Shown here piece after piece: positions 9,641 to 19,167 of a stretch of DNA of 64,000 nucleotides. Origin of the DNA: Natronospira bacteriovora (GTDB lineage: Bacteria > Pseudomonadota > Gammaproteobacteria > Natronospirales > Natronospiraceae). Both the position numbers and the translations under genes were made by a program. The notes beneath the pieces are model-generated. The model was not told where the DNA came from and ran no database searches. It worked only from the letters and a program-made list of their open reading frames with translations. Each line of letters opens with the position of its first letter. Position 1 is the first letter of the stretch. The DNA is taken from the NCBI RefSeq assembly GCF_030848495.1, contig NZ_JAVDDT010000003.1, positions 124,001-188,000 on the forward strand, read 5' to 3'.

Positions 9641-10368
9641 TCAGCCGACGCCTTGCCGTATTCCTGCTGCCCCTGCTGCTGAGCACCGCCCTCTGGCCCA
9701 TGGCCGGCAGTGCCAGTGAGCGGGCCTTTGAAGCCGAGTATCGGGCCTTCTATGGATCCATGCGGGGGGCGACCACCCGTTTCTGGCTGGAATCGGCCGG
9801 TGACGATGAATGGTTGTGGCAGTCTCGCAGCGAGCCGGCCGGCATGGTGTCCATGTTCCGGGACGACATCGTCACCGAGCGCTCCCGCTTCCGGGTCAGC
9901 AATGAAGGGCTGCAGCCGCTGAGCTACCGCTACCACCATCAGTACCGTGGTGACACCCGGCGGGAACGGACACTGAACTTCAACTGGAATCGTCAGGAAG
10001 TGCGTTTCGATGATGACGGCGACACGGGCACGCTGCCGCTGAAGAATGGCAGCCTGGATCGCTTCCTGGCCCAGTACGCCCTGATGCGGGATCTGGCTCG
10101 CGGTGAACGGCCGGAACGCTATCTCATCGTCTATCGGGACGAGGCCTTCGAGCAGGACCTGCGCTACCAGGGCGAGGAACGGGTACGCACCCGCGCCGGG
10201 CGCTTCAGCACCGTCAAGGTGGCCATGGAAGACGAGGATTCCGACCGCAAGCTGGTGGTCTGGATGGCCCCGGAGCTGGGCTATCTGCCGGTGCGCCTGG
10301 AACAGCGCGAACCCGGCGAAACCACCGTCCGCATGGAACTGGAAAGCACCAACCGGCAAATGCGGTAA
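9637..10368 (+). CDS. DUF3108-domain secreted protein
   Basis: Protein of 243 residues with a clear signal peptide (residues 1-27, ending GSASE) and a DUF3108-type body. The recurring pattern is FEAEYRAFYGSMRGA, then a beta-rich region and the C-terminal PELGYLPVRLEQ segment. It overlaps purN by four bases and is a frequent purMN neighbour in gammaproteobacteria. No catalytic residues are evident. Periplasmic or outer-membrane association is inferred from the signal. The function is unknown. Confidence 0.82.
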   Translation: MISRRLAVFLLPLLLSTALWPMAGSASERAFEAEYRAFYGSMRGATTRFWLESAGDDEWLWQSRSEPAGMVSMFRDDIVTERSRFRVSNEGLQPLSYRYHHQYRGDTRRERTLNFNWNRQEVRFDDDGDTGTLPLKNGSLDRFLAQYALMRDLARGERPERYLIVYRDEAFEQDLRYQGEERVRTRAGRFSTVKVAMEDEDSDRKLVVWMAPELGYLPVRLEQREPGETTVRMELESTNRQMR

Positions 10369-10443
10369 AACATCTGGCCGCGAAATGAACGCAAAATAAA
10401 CGCGAAATACATTCGACGGATGGCACGACCCTAATCTATGCCC

Positions 10444-11010
10444 CTACGCCTTAGGTAGCGTCACCCCGCGCTGGCCCTGGTATTTCCCGCCGCGATCCTT
10501 GTAGGACACCTCGCAGACCTCGTCGGATTCCAGGAACAGCATCTGGGCCACGCCCTCGTTGGCATAGATCTTGGCCGGCAGGGGCGTGGTGTTGGAGAAC
10601 TCCAGGGTCACATGCCCTTCCCATTCGGGCTCAAGGGGCGTGACATTGACGATGATGCCGCAGCGGGCGTAGGTGGACTTGCCCAGGCAGATGGTCAGCA
10701 CACTGCGGGGAATGCGGAAGTATTCCACCGTGCTGGCCAGGGCAAAGGAGTTGGGCGGAATGATGCAGACGTCCGACTCCACGTCCACGAAACTCTTGTC
10801 ATCGAATTCCTTGGGGTCAACGATGGCCGAGTTGATGTTGGTGAAGATCTTGAAATGCCGTGAGCAGCGGACATCGTAGCCATAGCTGGAGGTGCCGTAG
10901 GAAATCAGGCGATCGCTGCCATTGGTCTTGACCTGCCCGGGCTCGAAGGGCTCGATCATGCCTTCCTGTTCTGCCATGCGCTTGATCCAGCGATCCGACT
11001 TGATACTCAC
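10444..11010 (-). CDS. dcd: dCTP deaminase
   Basis: Converts dCTP to dUTP, the main bacterial route to dTTP precursors. The protein has 188 residues, near the usual length (E. coli Dcd 193). Conserved motifs include [12 protein letters not shown] near residue 44, the active-site segment [12 protein letters not shown], and [17 protein letters not shown] containing the catalytic Glu region. The C-terminal [15 protein letters not shown] closes over the nucleotide. It lies downstream of apbC on the same strand, separated by a heptad-arm repeat element. Confidence 0.96.
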   Translation of the reverse strand: MSIKSDRWIKRMAEQEGMIEPFEPGQVKTNGSDRLISYGTSSYGYDVRCSRHFKIFTNINSAIVDPKEFDDKSFVDVESDVCIIPPNSFALASTVEYFRIPRSVLTICLGKSTYARCGIIVNVTPLEPEWEGHVTLEFSNTTPLPAKIYANEGVAQMLFLESDEVCEVSYKDRGGKYQGQRGVTLPKA

Positions 11011-11088
11011 GACGTTCTCTCCCTCGGGGTTGTTTGCTGCGATCCGGCACTGGGCCGATCGATGGGATGATACCGGGCAAACGGGTTG

Positions 11089-11263
11089 AGTGAACAGTGA
11101 ACAGTTCCCAGTGAACAGTGGGGCCGTGCCAAAACGGGGTGCCTACTGTTTTCTGATGGGTCGTTGCCACAAGGAAGCATGAGGTTGCCAAGGTTTCGCC
11201 GAAGCGGCACGACACCTTCATGGGCACGGCCCGCTGTTCACTGGGAACTGTTCACTGTTCACT
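11089..11263. repeat. Heptad-arm inverted-repeat element, copy A
   Basis: The left arm is built of TGAACAG and TTCCCAG 7-mers (11089-11119). The right arm CTGTTCA/CTGGGAA (11234-11263) is the inverted counterpart. Inside the arms are GGCCGTGCC and its complement GGCACGGCC. The core carries GCCTACTGTTTTCTG and TCGCCGAAGCGGCAC motifs. It sits between dcd and apbC, both on the minus strand; the right arm is nearest the apbC 3' end. Confidence 0.92.
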
Positions 11264-11300
11264 CCCACTACCTCAGTCGTCCACGACTGAGATAGTGGGA
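11263..11300. repeat. Inverted duplication of the apbC 3' end abutting copy A
   Basis: The arms 11263-11280 and 11283-11300 (18 bp, one mismatch, 2-bp loop) form a hairpin. One arm is the last apbC coding sequence; the other contains the stop codon and runs directly into the element arm, sharing its terminal base. There is no T-run, so it is not a classical terminator. Confidence 0.88.
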
Positions 11301-12352
11301 AAAGCCGCTTCCGCTTCCCCACCCTGGGTGGCCAGTTCACGGGCCATGCGCCGGGCCATGTCCCGATAACGCTGAGCGACCGCACCCGCCGGCTCCACGG
11401 CCACGGTGGGCCGTCCGCTGTCCACTTCCTCGCGAATGCGCGGGTCCAGCGGCAGGCTGCCAAGCAGGGGGGTGTCGAACTGGGCCGCCAGGCGCTGGCC
11501 GCCTCCTTCACCGAAGACGTGCTCTTCATGACCGCACTGGCTGCAGACATGGGTGCTCATGTTCTCCACGATGCCCAGCACCCTGACGTCCACCTTCTGG
11601 AACATCTTCAGGCCCTTGCGGGCATCCAGCAGGGAAATCTCCTGGGGCGTGGTGACGATCACGGCGCCGCTGACCGGCACCCGCTGGGCCAGGGTCAGCT
11701 GGATGTCACCGGTGCCAGGCGGCATGTCCACCAGCAGGTAATCCACCTCGCCCCAGTCGGTATCACTGATCAGCTGATTCAGGGCCTGAGTGACCATGGG
11801 GCCGCGCCAGACCATGGGCTGCTCGGGATCCATCAGAAAGCCCACCGACATGATCTTCAGGCCATGGGCCTCCAGCGGCTGCATGGTCTTGCCATCGCGG
11901 GTGGTGGGCCGGCCGCTGGCGCCCAGCATCTGGGGCTGGCTCGGCCCGTAGATATCCGCATCCAGCACGGCCACGGAGGCACCCTCGGCGGCCAGGGCCA
12001 GGGCCAGATTGGCGGTGGTGGTGGACTTGCCCACCCCGCCCTTGCCGGAGGCCACGGCAATGATGTTCTTCACCCCGGCCATGGGCCGCAGGCTGCCTTG
12101 CACGGCATGACTGGCAATATCCCAATCGATCTCGACAGCGGCGGGCTCACCCAGCCGATTTCCCAGCCAGTCGGCGACCGCCTCGGCCAGGGGCTCACGG
12201 ATTCCGGCGGCCGGGTAACCCAGGGTCAGGCGCAGGGCGAGCGGGGATTCAGTCTCCACCGTCACCCGCGCGCCGGTCAGGGCCCGGCCCAGGATGGGGT
12301 CGTCGAAATCGGCCAGCAGGGGCTCCAAGCGATCAAGAATCTCGCGGCTCAT
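11273..12352 (-). CDS. apbC: Iron-sulfur cluster carrier protein ApbC (Mrp)
   Basis: Cytoplasmic P-loop ATPase of 359 residues that binds and transfers Fe-S clusters. An N-terminal DUF59-like domain (residues 1-85) is followed by the deviant Walker A GKGGVGKSTT at residues 103-112. Then come the DADIYGPSQPQ switch region and a CSQCG pair near residue 280 that would bridge the cluster between subunits. The last codons (VVDD, stop) form one side of an 18-bp hairpin against the neighbouring repeat element. The gene is divergent from metG, as is usual in gammaproteobacteria. Confidence 0.95.
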   Translation of the reverse strand: MSREILDRLEPLLADFDDPILGRALTGARVTVETESPLALRLTLGYPAAGIREPLAEAVADWLGNRLGEPAAVEIDWDIASHAVQGSLRPMAGVKNIIAVASGKGGVGKSTTTANLALALAAEGASVAVLDADIYGPSQPQMLGASGRPTTRDGKTMQPLEAHGLKIMSVGFLMDPEQPMVWRGPMVTQALNQLISDTDWGEVDYLLVDMPPGTGDIQLTLAQRVPVSGAVIVTTPQEISLLDARKGLKMFQKVDVRVLGIVENMSTHVCSQCGHEEHVFGEGGGQRLAAQFDTPLLGSLPLDPRIREEVDSGRPTVAVEPAGAVAQRYRDMARRMARELATQGGEAEAAFPTISVVDD

Positions 12353-12697
12353 GGTCCTTCCGGGGTGTCGTTGGGAGGTGGCGGCATTCTAGCAAATACC
12401 GGGGCGGGAATTCGCCACGGCTACGGCGAACTCCCCCTGGTAGGCGCGGATTCATCCGCGCAATGGTTGGAATCCGACGTTGGCCTGTTCCATAAGGTGG
12501 GTTTCGGATTGCCACGTCGCCCAATAGAGAATCAAACGGCAGCTGCGATCATTGCGCGGATGAATCCGCGCCTACAGGGGGCCAGTTCCAGCGTGTCGCC
12601 AGCACAGCAAGGTTTCCCAGACCCATCTCAGCCTATGGCATAATAAGGGGCTTGATTTTCCGCCATTTTCCCCAATTCAACCGGAGCCCGTCCGCCC
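12353..12697. other. Divergent apbC/metG intergenic region
   Basis: This stretch of 345 bases without a gene holds the long REP-like inverted repeat at 12440-12575. A CATAAT box near 12636 may be the -10 element for metG. An open frame crossing the region on the plus strand reads through the palindrome and is not a gene. Confidence 0.5.
12440..12575. repeat. REP-like inverted pair with 26-bp perfect arms
   Basis: The arms 12440-12465 and 12550-12575 begin GTAGGCGCGGATTC and are perfect reverse complements, separated by 84 bp. Each arm is itself a smaller palindrome (GCGCGGATTCATCCGCGC). This is the layout of paired REP sequences of the GTAGGNGCGG type common in gammaproteobacteria. No RAYT transposase gene lies in the window. 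Confidence 0.9.
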
Positions 12698-14776
12698 ATG
12701 AGCGACCAGCGACGCCGGATACTCGTGACCAGCGCCCTGCCCTATGCCAATGGCCCCCTGCACCTGGGCCATATGCTGGAGTACATCCAGACCGATATCT
12801 GGGTGCGCTTCCAGAAGATGCGCGGGCACGAGTGTCACTATGTCTGCGCCGAGGATGCCCACGGCACGCCCATCATGCTCAAGGCCCGCCAGGAGGGAAT
12901 CGCGCCGGAAGAGCTGATCGCGCGCTTCGCCAAGAGCCACAAGGCGGATTTCGACGCCTTCCGGGTGGATTTCGACAACTACCACACCACCCACTCCGAC
13001 GAGAACCGGACGCTGGCGGAGACCATCTACAAGCGCCTGCGCGAAGGGGGCCACATCGAGGCCCGCACCATCCGCCAGGCCTATGACGAGCAGGAAGGCA
13101 TGTTCCTGCCGGACCGCTTCATCCGCGGCGAATGCCCGAAGTGCGGGGCCGAGGACCAGTACGGAGATTCCTGCGAGGTGTGCGGGGCCACCTACTCCCC
13201 CGCCGAGCTCAAGAACCCGGTGTCGGTGGTCTCCGGCACCACCCCGGTGGAGCGCGAATCCGAGCACTACTTCTTCCGCCTGGGCAACTTCGAGGCCATG
13301 CTGCGGGAGTGGACCGGGGCCGATGGCAAGGTGCAGAACAACCTGCAGGAGGCGGTCTCGGCCAAGCTGCGGGAATGGTTCGACGCCGGCCTGCAGGACT
13401 GGGACATCTCCCGGGATGCCCCCTACTTCGGCTTCGAGATCCCCGATGCCCCCGGCAAGTATTTCTATGTCTGGCTGGATGCGCCCATGGGCTACATGGC
13501 CAGCTTCCGCCAGCTCTGCGATCGCCGGGAAGACCTGAACTTCGACGACTTCTGGGCCGCCGGGCAGGAAGACAGGACCGAGGTCTATCACTTCATCGGC
13601 AAGGACATCATCTACTTCCACGCCCTGTTCTGGCCGGCCATCCTGCACGGGGCGGGCTTTCGCCGGCCCACCGCCGTCTGGGCCCACGGCTTTCTCACCG
13701 TGGACGGGCAAAAGATGTCCAAGTCCCGGGGTACCTTCATCCAGGCCCGCAGCTGGCTGGATCACCTGGACGGGGAATACCTGCGCTATTACTTCGCCGC
13801 CAAGCTCTCCGACCGGGTGGAGGACATTGATCTCAGCCTGGCCGATTTCACCAGCCGGGTGAACTCGGACCTGGTGGGCAAGCTGGTCAACATCGCCAGC
13901 CGCACCGCCAGCTTCGTGCGCAAGAAATTCGACAACCGCCTGGGCGGGGAAATGGATCCCGAGGGGCAGGCCCTGTACCAGGAAGTGGTGGCCGCGGCCG
14001 AGGAAATCGCCGCGGACTACGAGCGTCGTGCCTTCTCCCAGGCCATGCGCAAGATCATGGCCCTGGCCGACCGGGTGAACCAGTACGTGAGCGAGAAGGC
14101 GCCCTGGACCCTGGCCAAGGATGATTCGAAGCTGGCCGAGGTTCAGGCCATCTGCACCGCCGCGCTCAACCTGTTCCGGGTGCTGACCGGCTACCTGCGT
14201 CCGGTGGTGCCCGCCCTGGCCGAGCGCGCCGAGCACTTTCTCAATATCGAGGCCCCACAGTGGCGGGACCTGGGCGAGCCCCTGCTCAATCACGAGATTC
14301 GCAAGTTCAAGCCCCTGCTCACCCGCGTGGAGCCGGAACAGATCGACCGTTTGCTGGAGGCCTCGAAGGAAAACCTCGAGGCCCAGACCGCCGCCGATGC
14401 CGGCAAGCAAAAGAACAAGCCAGAGGAGAAGAAGGCCGTGGATGATCTCGCCCCGGAATGCACCATTGATGATTTCATGAAGGTGGACCTGCGCGTGGCC
14501 AGAATCGTCAAGGCCGATCACGTGGAAGGCGCCGACAAGCTGCTCTGCCTGCAGCTCGACATCGGCGGCGAGACCCGCCAGGTCTTCGCCGGCATCAAGT
14601 CCGCCTACAGCCCGGAAGAGCTGGAAGGCAAGCTGACCGTCATGGTGGCCAACCTCAAGCCGCGCAAGATGCGCTTCGGAATGTCCGAAGGCATGGTGCT
14701 GGCGGCCGGTGACGGCAACAGCCTGCATATTCTGGAACCGGATTCGGGGGCGAAACCGGGGATGCGCGTTAAATGA
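12698..14776 (+). CDS. metG: Methionyl-tRNA synthetase
   Basis: Charges initiator and elongator tRNA-Met. The 692-residue protein has the class I HIGH motif as HLGH (residues 22-25). A zinc-binding knuckle near residues 145-161 reads CPKCG and CEVCG. The KMSKS loop lies near residue 340. A C-terminal EMAP/Trbp111-like tRNA-binding domain (about residues 590-692) follows a Lys/Glu-rich linker. This is the full long form, as in E. coli (677). The stop codon TGA at 14774-14776 is immediately followed by repeat element B. Confidence 0.97.
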   Translation: MSDQRRRILVTSALPYANGPLHLGHMLEYIQTDIWVRFQKMRGHECHYVCAEDAHGTPIMLKARQEGIAPEELIARFAKSHKADFDAFRVDFDNYHTTHSDENRTLAETIYKRLREGGHIEARTIRQAYDEQEGMFLPDRFIRGECPKCGAEDQYGDSCEVCGATYSPAELKNPVSVVSGTTPVERESEHYFFRLGNFEAMLREWTGADGKVQNNLQEAVSAKLREWFDAGLQDWDISRDAPYFGFEIPDAPGKYFYVWLDAPMGYMASFRQLCDRREDLNFDDFWAAGQEDRTEVYHFIGKDIIYFHALFWPAILHGAGFRRPTAVWAHGFLTVDGQKMSKSRGTFIQARSWLDHLDGEYLRYYFAAKLSDRVEDIDLSLADFTSRVNSDLVGKLVNIASRTASFVRKKFDNRLGGEMDPEGQALYQEVVAAAEEIAADYERRAFSQAMRKIMALADRVNQYVSEKAPWTLAKDDSKLAEVQAICTAALNLFRVLTGYLRPVVPALAERAEHFLNIEAPQWRDLGEPLLNHEIRKFKPLLTRVEPEQIDRLLEASKENLEAQTAADAGKQKNKPEEKKAVDDLAPECTIDDFMKVDLRVARIVKADHVEGADKLLCLQLDIGGETRQVFAGIKSAYSPEELEGKLTVMVANLKPRKMRFGMSEGMVLAAGDGNSLHILEPDSGAKPGMRVK

Positions 14777-14971
14777 AGTTCCCAGTGAGCAGTTCCCAGT
14801 GAACAGTGGGGCCGTGCCCGCGAAGAGACCGTACCGCTTCGACGAGGCCCGCGTAATATCAAGTCTTAATGCGGAAGCGGCCTCTCAGGAAACTGTAGGC
14901 CGTCCGGTTGGCACGGCCCCACTGTTCACTGGGAACTGTTCACTGGGAACTCCCCTCGGGAACTGTTCACT
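14777..14971. repeat. Heptad-arm inverted-repeat element, copy B
   Basis: Begins on the base after the metG stop and ends 18 bases before rsxA. The left arm uses TTCCCAG and TGAACAG units. The right arm is longer, with an extra CTGGGAA unit and a small CCC-CTC-GGG hairpin before a final CTGTTCA unit. The core is in the reverse orientation relative to copy A (CAGGAAACTGTAGGC lies near the right arm). The inner GGCCGTGCC/GGCACGGCC pair is intact. Confidence 0.92.
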
Positions 14972-14989
14972 TCACCTGAAAGGTGACAC

Positions 14990-15571
14990 ATGACCGAACT
15001 GGCGTTAATTCTCCTGGCGACCGTGCTGGTGAACAATTTCGTGCTGGTTCAGTTCCTGGGCCTCTGCCCCTTCATGGGGGTGTCGCGCAAGCTGGAGACG
15101 GCCGCCGGCATGGCCCTGGCCACGGCCTTCGTGCTGACCATTGCCTCGGTGGCGGGTTATCTGGTGAACACCTACCTGCTGGCCCCGCTGGGGCTGGAGT
15201 ACCTGCGCACCATCGCCTTCATTCTGATCATTGCCGGGGTGGTGCAGTTCACGGAACTGGTGGTCCGCAAGACCAGTCCATTGCTCTACCAGGTGCTGGG
15301 CATCTTTCTGCCCCTGATTACCTCCAATTGCGCGGTACTGGGCGTCGCGCTGCTGAATGTGCAGGAAGCCCATGGCTTTTTCGAATCGGTGATCTTCGGC
15401 TTTGGCGCCGCGGCCGGTTTCTGTCTTGTGCTAATCCTGTTTGCCGGCCTGCGTGAGCGCCTCGCCGCTGCCGACGTGCCCACCCCCTTCCGGGGCGCGG
15501 CCATCGGTCTGATCACGGCGGGGATGATGTCACTGGCGTTCATGGGCTTTTCGGGGCTGGTTGCGGGGTGA
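14990..15571 (+). CDS. rsxA: Rnf/Rsx electron transport complex subunit A
   Basis: Integral membrane subunit of the Rnf complex, which moves electrons between ferredoxin and NAD and couples this to ion (Na+ or H+) translocation; in E. coli it also keeps SoxR reduced. The protein has 193 residues and six predicted helices. It shows conserved [19 protein letters not shown] near residue 15 and [14 protein letters not shown] near residue 108, with the family Cys residues. An AAAGGTG ribosome site precedes the ATG. It is first in the order rsxABCDGE-nth, and repeat element C follows the stop. Confidence 0.96.
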   Translation: MTELALILLATVLVNNFVLVQFLGLCPFMGVSRKLETAAGMALATAFVLTIASVAGYLVNTYLLAPLGLEYLRTIAFILIIAGVVQFTELVVRKTSPLLYQVLGIFLPLITSNCAVLGVALLNVQEAHGFFESVIFGFGAAAGFCLVLILFAGLRERLAAADVPTPFRGAAIGLITAGMMSLAFMGFSGLVAG

Positions 15572-15575
15572 AGAT

Positions 15576-15741
15576 AGTGAACAGTTCCCAGTGAACAGCA
15601 GGCCGTACCCGCGAGTTTGCCGTGCCGCTTCGGCAAGGCTCCGGCAACCCCAAGTTGAAATAAGGCAGCAGCCTACCAGGAAACAGTAGGCAGCTGAGCG
15701 AGCACAGCCTGCTGTTCACTGGGAACTGGGGACTGTTCACT
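15576..15741. repeat. Heptad-arm inverted-repeat element, copy C
   Basis: Fills the rsxA-rsxB gap. The left arm (TGAACAG, TTCCCAG, TGAACAG) begins four bases after the rsxA stop. The right arm has a variant unit CTGGGGA. The core is in the reverse orientation, with TGCCGCTTCGGCAAG near the left arm and CAGGAAACAGTAGGC near the right. Confidence 0.92.
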
Positions 15742-15799
15742 ATTTACCCCCTGATTGGCACCCCATCAGCAACACACACTGGAGCCAACTAGAAGCACC

Positions 15800-16357
15800 A
15801 TGATCGAAGCCGTACTCACATTGTCGGGTCTTGCCGCCGCCTTCGGGCTGGTGCTGGGGTTTGCCTCGGTGTGTTTTCGCACCGAGGGCAATCCCGTGGC
15901 CGATCAGGTGGATGCGCTGCTGCCCCAGACCCAGTGCGGGCAATGCGGCTTTCCCGGCTGCCGGCCCTATGCCGAGGCGATTGCCAGTGGCGAGGCGGAC
16001 ATCAATCAGTGCCCGCCCGGTGGCGAGACCACCATTGCCGCCCTGGCCGACTTGCTGGATCGGGAAGCCAAGCCACTGAATCCCGAGAACGGAGAAGAAG
16101 CGGCCCCCACCGTGGCGGTGATCGACGAGGATGTCTGCATCGGCTGCACAAAATGCATCCAGGCCTGCCCGGTGGACGCCATCCTGGGCGCGGCCAAACA
16201 GATGCACACAGTCATCGAAGAGGAATGCACCGGCTGTGACCTGTGCATCGAACCCTGCCCGGTGGACTGCATTGACATGGTTCCCCGCCGCAAGGGCATC
16301 AGTGACTGGAAACCGCCATTCCCGGATGAAACCCGGGAATGGCGGAGTGAACAGTGA
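15800..16357 (+). CDS. rsxB: Rnf/Rsx complex ferredoxin subunit B
   Basis: Membrane-anchored iron-sulfur subunit of 185 residues. An N-terminal helix (residues 1-25) is followed by the four-Cys Fe-S motif CGQCGFPGC and two ferredoxin-type 4Fe-4S motifs, [12 protein letters not shown] and [12 protein letters not shown], in the last 90 residues. The ATG at 15800 gives the conserved N-terminus MIEAVLTL; the in-frame codons further upstream read into the repeat spacer. The C-terminus is odd: the final residues SEQ and the stop are encoded by the first units of repeat element D, just after a 13-bp inverted repeat in the coding sequence. Confidence 0.96.
   Translation: MIEAVLTLSGLAAAFGLVLGFASVCFRTEGNPVADQVDALLPQTQCGQCGFPGCRPYAEAIASGEADINQCPPGGETTIAALADLLDREAKPLNPENGEEAAPTVAVIDEDVCIGCTKCIQACPVDAILGAAKQMHTVIEEECTGCDLCIEPCPVDCIDMVPRRKGISDWKPPFPDETREWRSEQ
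16313..16345. repeat. Inverted repeat at the rsxB 3' end abutting copy D
   Basis: The arms 16313-16325 and 16333-16345 (13 bp, perfect, 7-bp loop) lie wholly inside rsxB. The right arm ends on the base before the first AGTGAACAG of element D. It encodes the [11 protein letters not shown] end of RsxB. Confidence 0.88.
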
Positions 16358-16519
16358 ACAGTTTCCAGTGAACAGCAGGCCGTGCCCACTGAGTTGCCTA
16401 CTGTTTCCTGGTAGGCTGCTGCCTGATTGAGGCTTGGCGTTGCCGGGGCCTTGCCGAAGCGGCACAGCAGAATTTTTGGGCTCGGCCTGCTGTTCACTGG
16501 GAACTGGGAACTGTTCACT
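16346..16519. repeat. Heptad-arm inverted-repeat element, copy D
   Basis: Occupies the rsxB-rsxC gap and encodes the last three RsxB residues and its stop. The left arm is TGAACAG, TGAACAG, TTTCCAG, TGAACAG. The right arm is CTGTTCA, CTGGGAA, CTGGGAA, CTGTTCA. The core is in the forward orientation with GCCTACTGTTTCCTG near the left arm and TTGCCGAAGCGGCAC near the right. Confidence 0.92.
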
Positions 16520-16576
16520 TCCCCACACAGGGACGGCAGACTAGGCCTTCCCCCACAGCAGACAAACGGCAAGCGA

Positions 16577-18133
16577 ATGGACAGCCCCCACTCACTACAC
16601 GGATTCCCCGGCGGTCTTTCGCTGGATCCGCGCAAGGATCAGTCCACCGCGCAGCCGCTGGTGCGGTTGCCGCTGGGCTTCGAGTACGTACTGCCCCTGC
16701 TGCAGCATGAGGGGGATCCGGCCGAGCCGGTGGTGGCCGTCGGTGAGCGCGTTCTGCGGGGGCAGGTCATTGCCCGCGCCGAGGGCTATCTCAGCCTGCC
16801 CATCCATGCCCCCACATCGGGCACGGTGACGGCCATTCTGCCCCGTCCCATCCCGCACCCTTCCGGGCTGCTGGCGGATTGCATCGTGATCGAGGCCGAT
16901 GGTATGGACGAACCGGCCCCGGAGCGGGAACCCATCCGGGATCCGGCTAGTGTTCATCCCTCGCGCCTGCGCAACCGCCTGCGGGAATGCGGTGTGGCCG
17001 GCCTGGGTGGGGCCGCCTTTCCCGCCCATGTGAAACTCAATCCCACCGGCGGTCGCAAGGCCGAGGTCCTGATCATCAACGGTGCCCAGTGCGAACCCTA
17101 TATCAGCTGTGACGACATGCTGCTGCGTGAGCGCTCGGAAGAAGTCGTTGCCGGTGTTCAGTTGATGCTGACCGCCCTGGACTGCCCGCAGGCTCTGGTG
17201 GCCATTGAGTCGGACACGCCCGAAGCGATGGCCGCCGTGGACGCGGCCATCGACAACGCCGGTGACGAACGCATCCGGCGAGTGGCCGTGCCCACGGTGT
17301 ACCCGGAAGGAGGCGAACGACAGTTGATACAGACACTGCTGGGCCGGGAAGTGCCCAGTGGCGGCCTGCCCATCGACGTAGGCGCCATCTGCCACAACGT
17401 GGCCACGGCGCTGGCGGCCTGGCGTGCTGTCTTTCATGGTGAGGCACTCACCGAGCGGGTGGTCACGGTCAGCGGGGAAGGCGTGGCACAACCGCGCAAC
17501 GTGATTGCCCGTCTTGGCACGCCGGTATCCGAGCTGATCGCCTTCTGCGGCGGCTACACCGACCGGGTCAGCCGCCTGATCATGGGCGGGCCCATGATGG
17601 GTTTCGCCCTGGCCAGCGACGAGGTACCAGTCGTCAAGGGCAGCACCTGCATCCTGGCGGCCAGTGACGATGAAGTGGTCGGCGAAAAAGACGCCATGCC
17701 CTGCATTCGATGCGGGGAATGTGCCGAAGTCTGCCCGGCGGGCTTGCTGCCACAGCAGATCTACTGGCACGCCCGTGACCGTGACCTGGAAGAAGCCGCC
17801 AACCATCACCTCTTCGATTGCATCGAATGTGGCTGCTGCGATGTGGTCTGCCCCAGTCACATTCCTCTGGTGCAGTATTTCCGGGCCGCCAAGACCGAGA
17901 CCTGGGCTCGGGAGCAGGAACGACGCAAGTCCGATCTCGCGCGCCGACGCTACGAAGAACGTCAGGCTCGTCTGGCCCGGGAAGCCGAAGCGAAGAGGCG
18001 CCGCCTGGAAGAGAAAAAGGCGGCGCTGGCGGAGAAGAAGAAAGGGGACGAGTCGGTAAAATCCGAGATTGATGCCATCATGTCCCGGGTCAAGGCCCGC
18101 AAGCGGCGGGATGGGGAGCAGAAGGACAACTGA
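16577..18133 (+). CDS. rsxC: Rnf/Rsx complex NADH-binding subunit C
   Basis: Peripheral subunit of 518 residues carrying the FMN/NADH site and two 4Fe-4S clusters. A Complex I 51-kDa-like domain spans about residues 115-330 (GLGGAAFPAHVKL and INGAQCEPYISCDD motifs). Cysteine clusters CIRCGECAEVCP and CIECGCCDVVCP follow, and the C-terminal tail is Lys/Arg/Glu-rich and probably helical. It lacks the long Ala-rich extension of E. coli RsxC (740 residues). The ATG at 16577 is chosen because the longer open frame reads through repeat element D. The stop overlaps the rsxD start (TGATG). Confidence 0.96.
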   Translation: MDSPHSLHGFPGGLSLDPRKDQSTAQPLVRLPLGFEYVLPLLQHEGDPAEPVVAVGERVLRGQVIARAEGYLSLPIHAPTSGTVTAILPRPIPHPSGLLADCIVIEADGMDEPAPEREPIRDPASVHPSRLRNRLRECGVAGLGGAAFPAHVKLNPTGGRKAEVLIINGAQCEPYISCDDMLLRERSEEVVAGVQLMLTALDCPQALVAIESDTPEAMAAVDAAIDNAGDERIRRVAVPTVYPEGGERQLIQTLLGREVPSGGLPIDVGAICHNVATALAAWRAVFHGEALTERVVTVSGEGVAQPRNVIARLGTPVSELIAFCGGYTDRVSRLIMGGPMMGFALASDEVPVVKGSTCILAASDDEVVGEKDAMPCIRCGECAEVCPAGLLPQQIYWHARDRDLEEAANHHLFDCIECGCCDVVCPSHIPLVQYFRAAKTETWAREQERRKSDLARRRYEERQARLAREAEAKRRRLEEKKAALAEKKKGDESVKSEIDAIMSRVKARKRRDGEQKDN

Positions 18134-19167
18134 TGCGATTTGCCACCGGCCCGGCGCCCCATCTGGCGCCGCAGAATTCAGTCACTACCGTGATGCTGCG
18201 GGTGCTGCTGGCACTGGTACCGGCCCTGCTCGCCTGGGTCTGGTTCTTCGGCTGGGGCATCGTTTTCAATATCCTCATCGCTTCGGCCGTGGCCGTGGCG
18301 GCCGAAGTGCTGATGCTCCATCTGCGCGGCAAACCCATCCAGCGCCACCTGCTGGATCTCAGCGCCATCGTCACCGCGGTACTGCTGGCCTTCTGCCTGC
18401 CGCCCACCACGCCCTGGTGGATCACGGCGACGGGCGCGGGCTTCGCCATCATCTTCGCCAAGCATCTATACGGGGGCCTCGGGCACAACCCCTTCAACCC
18501 GGCCATGGCCGGCTATGTGGTGCTGCTGATTTCCTTTCCGGTGGAAATGACCCAGTGGCTGCCACCCCGGCAACTGGTGGACGATGGACAGTTCCCCGGC
18601 GCCTGGGCACAGCTCGTGGCCATCCTGACCGGAGATCTTCCGGCCGCGGCCACCGTGGACGCCATCAGCCGGGCCACTCCCCTGGATGTGATGAAGACGG
18701 AACTGGGCATGGCGCGCACCGTCGCCGAAATCACCATGGATCCGCGTTTTGGCGACCTGGGCGGCTATGGCTGGGAATGGATCGGCAACGGGGTCATCAT
18801 AGGCGGTCTGTGGCTGATCTACATGCGGGTGATCCGCTGGCAGATTCCGGTGGCGGTGCTGGCCGGCCTGCTGGCACCGGCGACGTTTTTCTATCTGCTG
18901 GACCCGGGCAGTCATGCCTCGCCCGCCTTTCACCTCTTCAGCGGCGCCGCCCTGCTGTGCGCCTTCTTCATCGCGACGGATCCGGTTTCCGCGGCCACCA
19001 CCCGGCTGGGCCGCCTGATCTACGGTGCCGGCATCGGTGTGCTGATCTACGTCATTCGCACCTGGGGCGGGTACCCGGACGCGGTGGCCTTCGCGGTCTT
19101 GCTGATGAACCTGGCCGTGCCGTTGATCGACCGCTATACCAAGCCCAGGGTTTATGGAACGAAGTGA
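18133..19167 (+). CDS. rsxD: Rnf/Rsx complex membrane subunit D
   Basis: Integral membrane flavoprotein of 344 residues related to NqrB, with about nine helices. The segment FNPAMAGYVVLL and the downstream SRATPLD carry the region where Rnf D binds covalent FMN at a Thr (ATPLD resembles the S-x-A-T consensus). Its start overlaps the rsxC stop. The stop codon TGA is the first TGA of repeat element E, so the insertion boundary coincides with the end of the gene. Confidence 0.96.
   Translation: MRFATGPAPHLAPQNSVTTVMLRVLLALVPALLAWVWFFGWGIVFNILIASAVAVAAEVLMLHLRGKPIQRHLLDLSAIVTAVLLAFCLPPTTPWWITATGAGFAIIFAKHLYGGLGHNPFNPAMAGYVVLLISFPVEMTQWLPPRQLVDDGQFPGAWAQLVAILTGDLPAAATVDAISRATPLDVMKTELGMARTVAEITMDPRFGDLGGYGWEWIGNGVIIGGLWLIYMRVIRWQIPVAVLAGLLAPATFFYLLDPGSHASPAFHLFSGAALLCAFFIATDPVSAATTRLGRLIYGAGIGVLIYVIRTWGGYPDAVAFAVLLMNLAVPLIDRYTKPRVYGTK

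Noticed and set aside
12677-14728. 683-codon open frame antisense to metG
   Set aside because: It is a shadow of metG. The composition (Gly, His, Leu, Val repeats) mirrors the complement of GC-biased codons, and no family is recognised.
16427-16576. N-terminal extension of rsxC
   Set aside because: The extra 50 codons read through the core and right arm of element D and contain the typical heptad-encoded peptide. RsxC homologues begin at the ATG at 16577.
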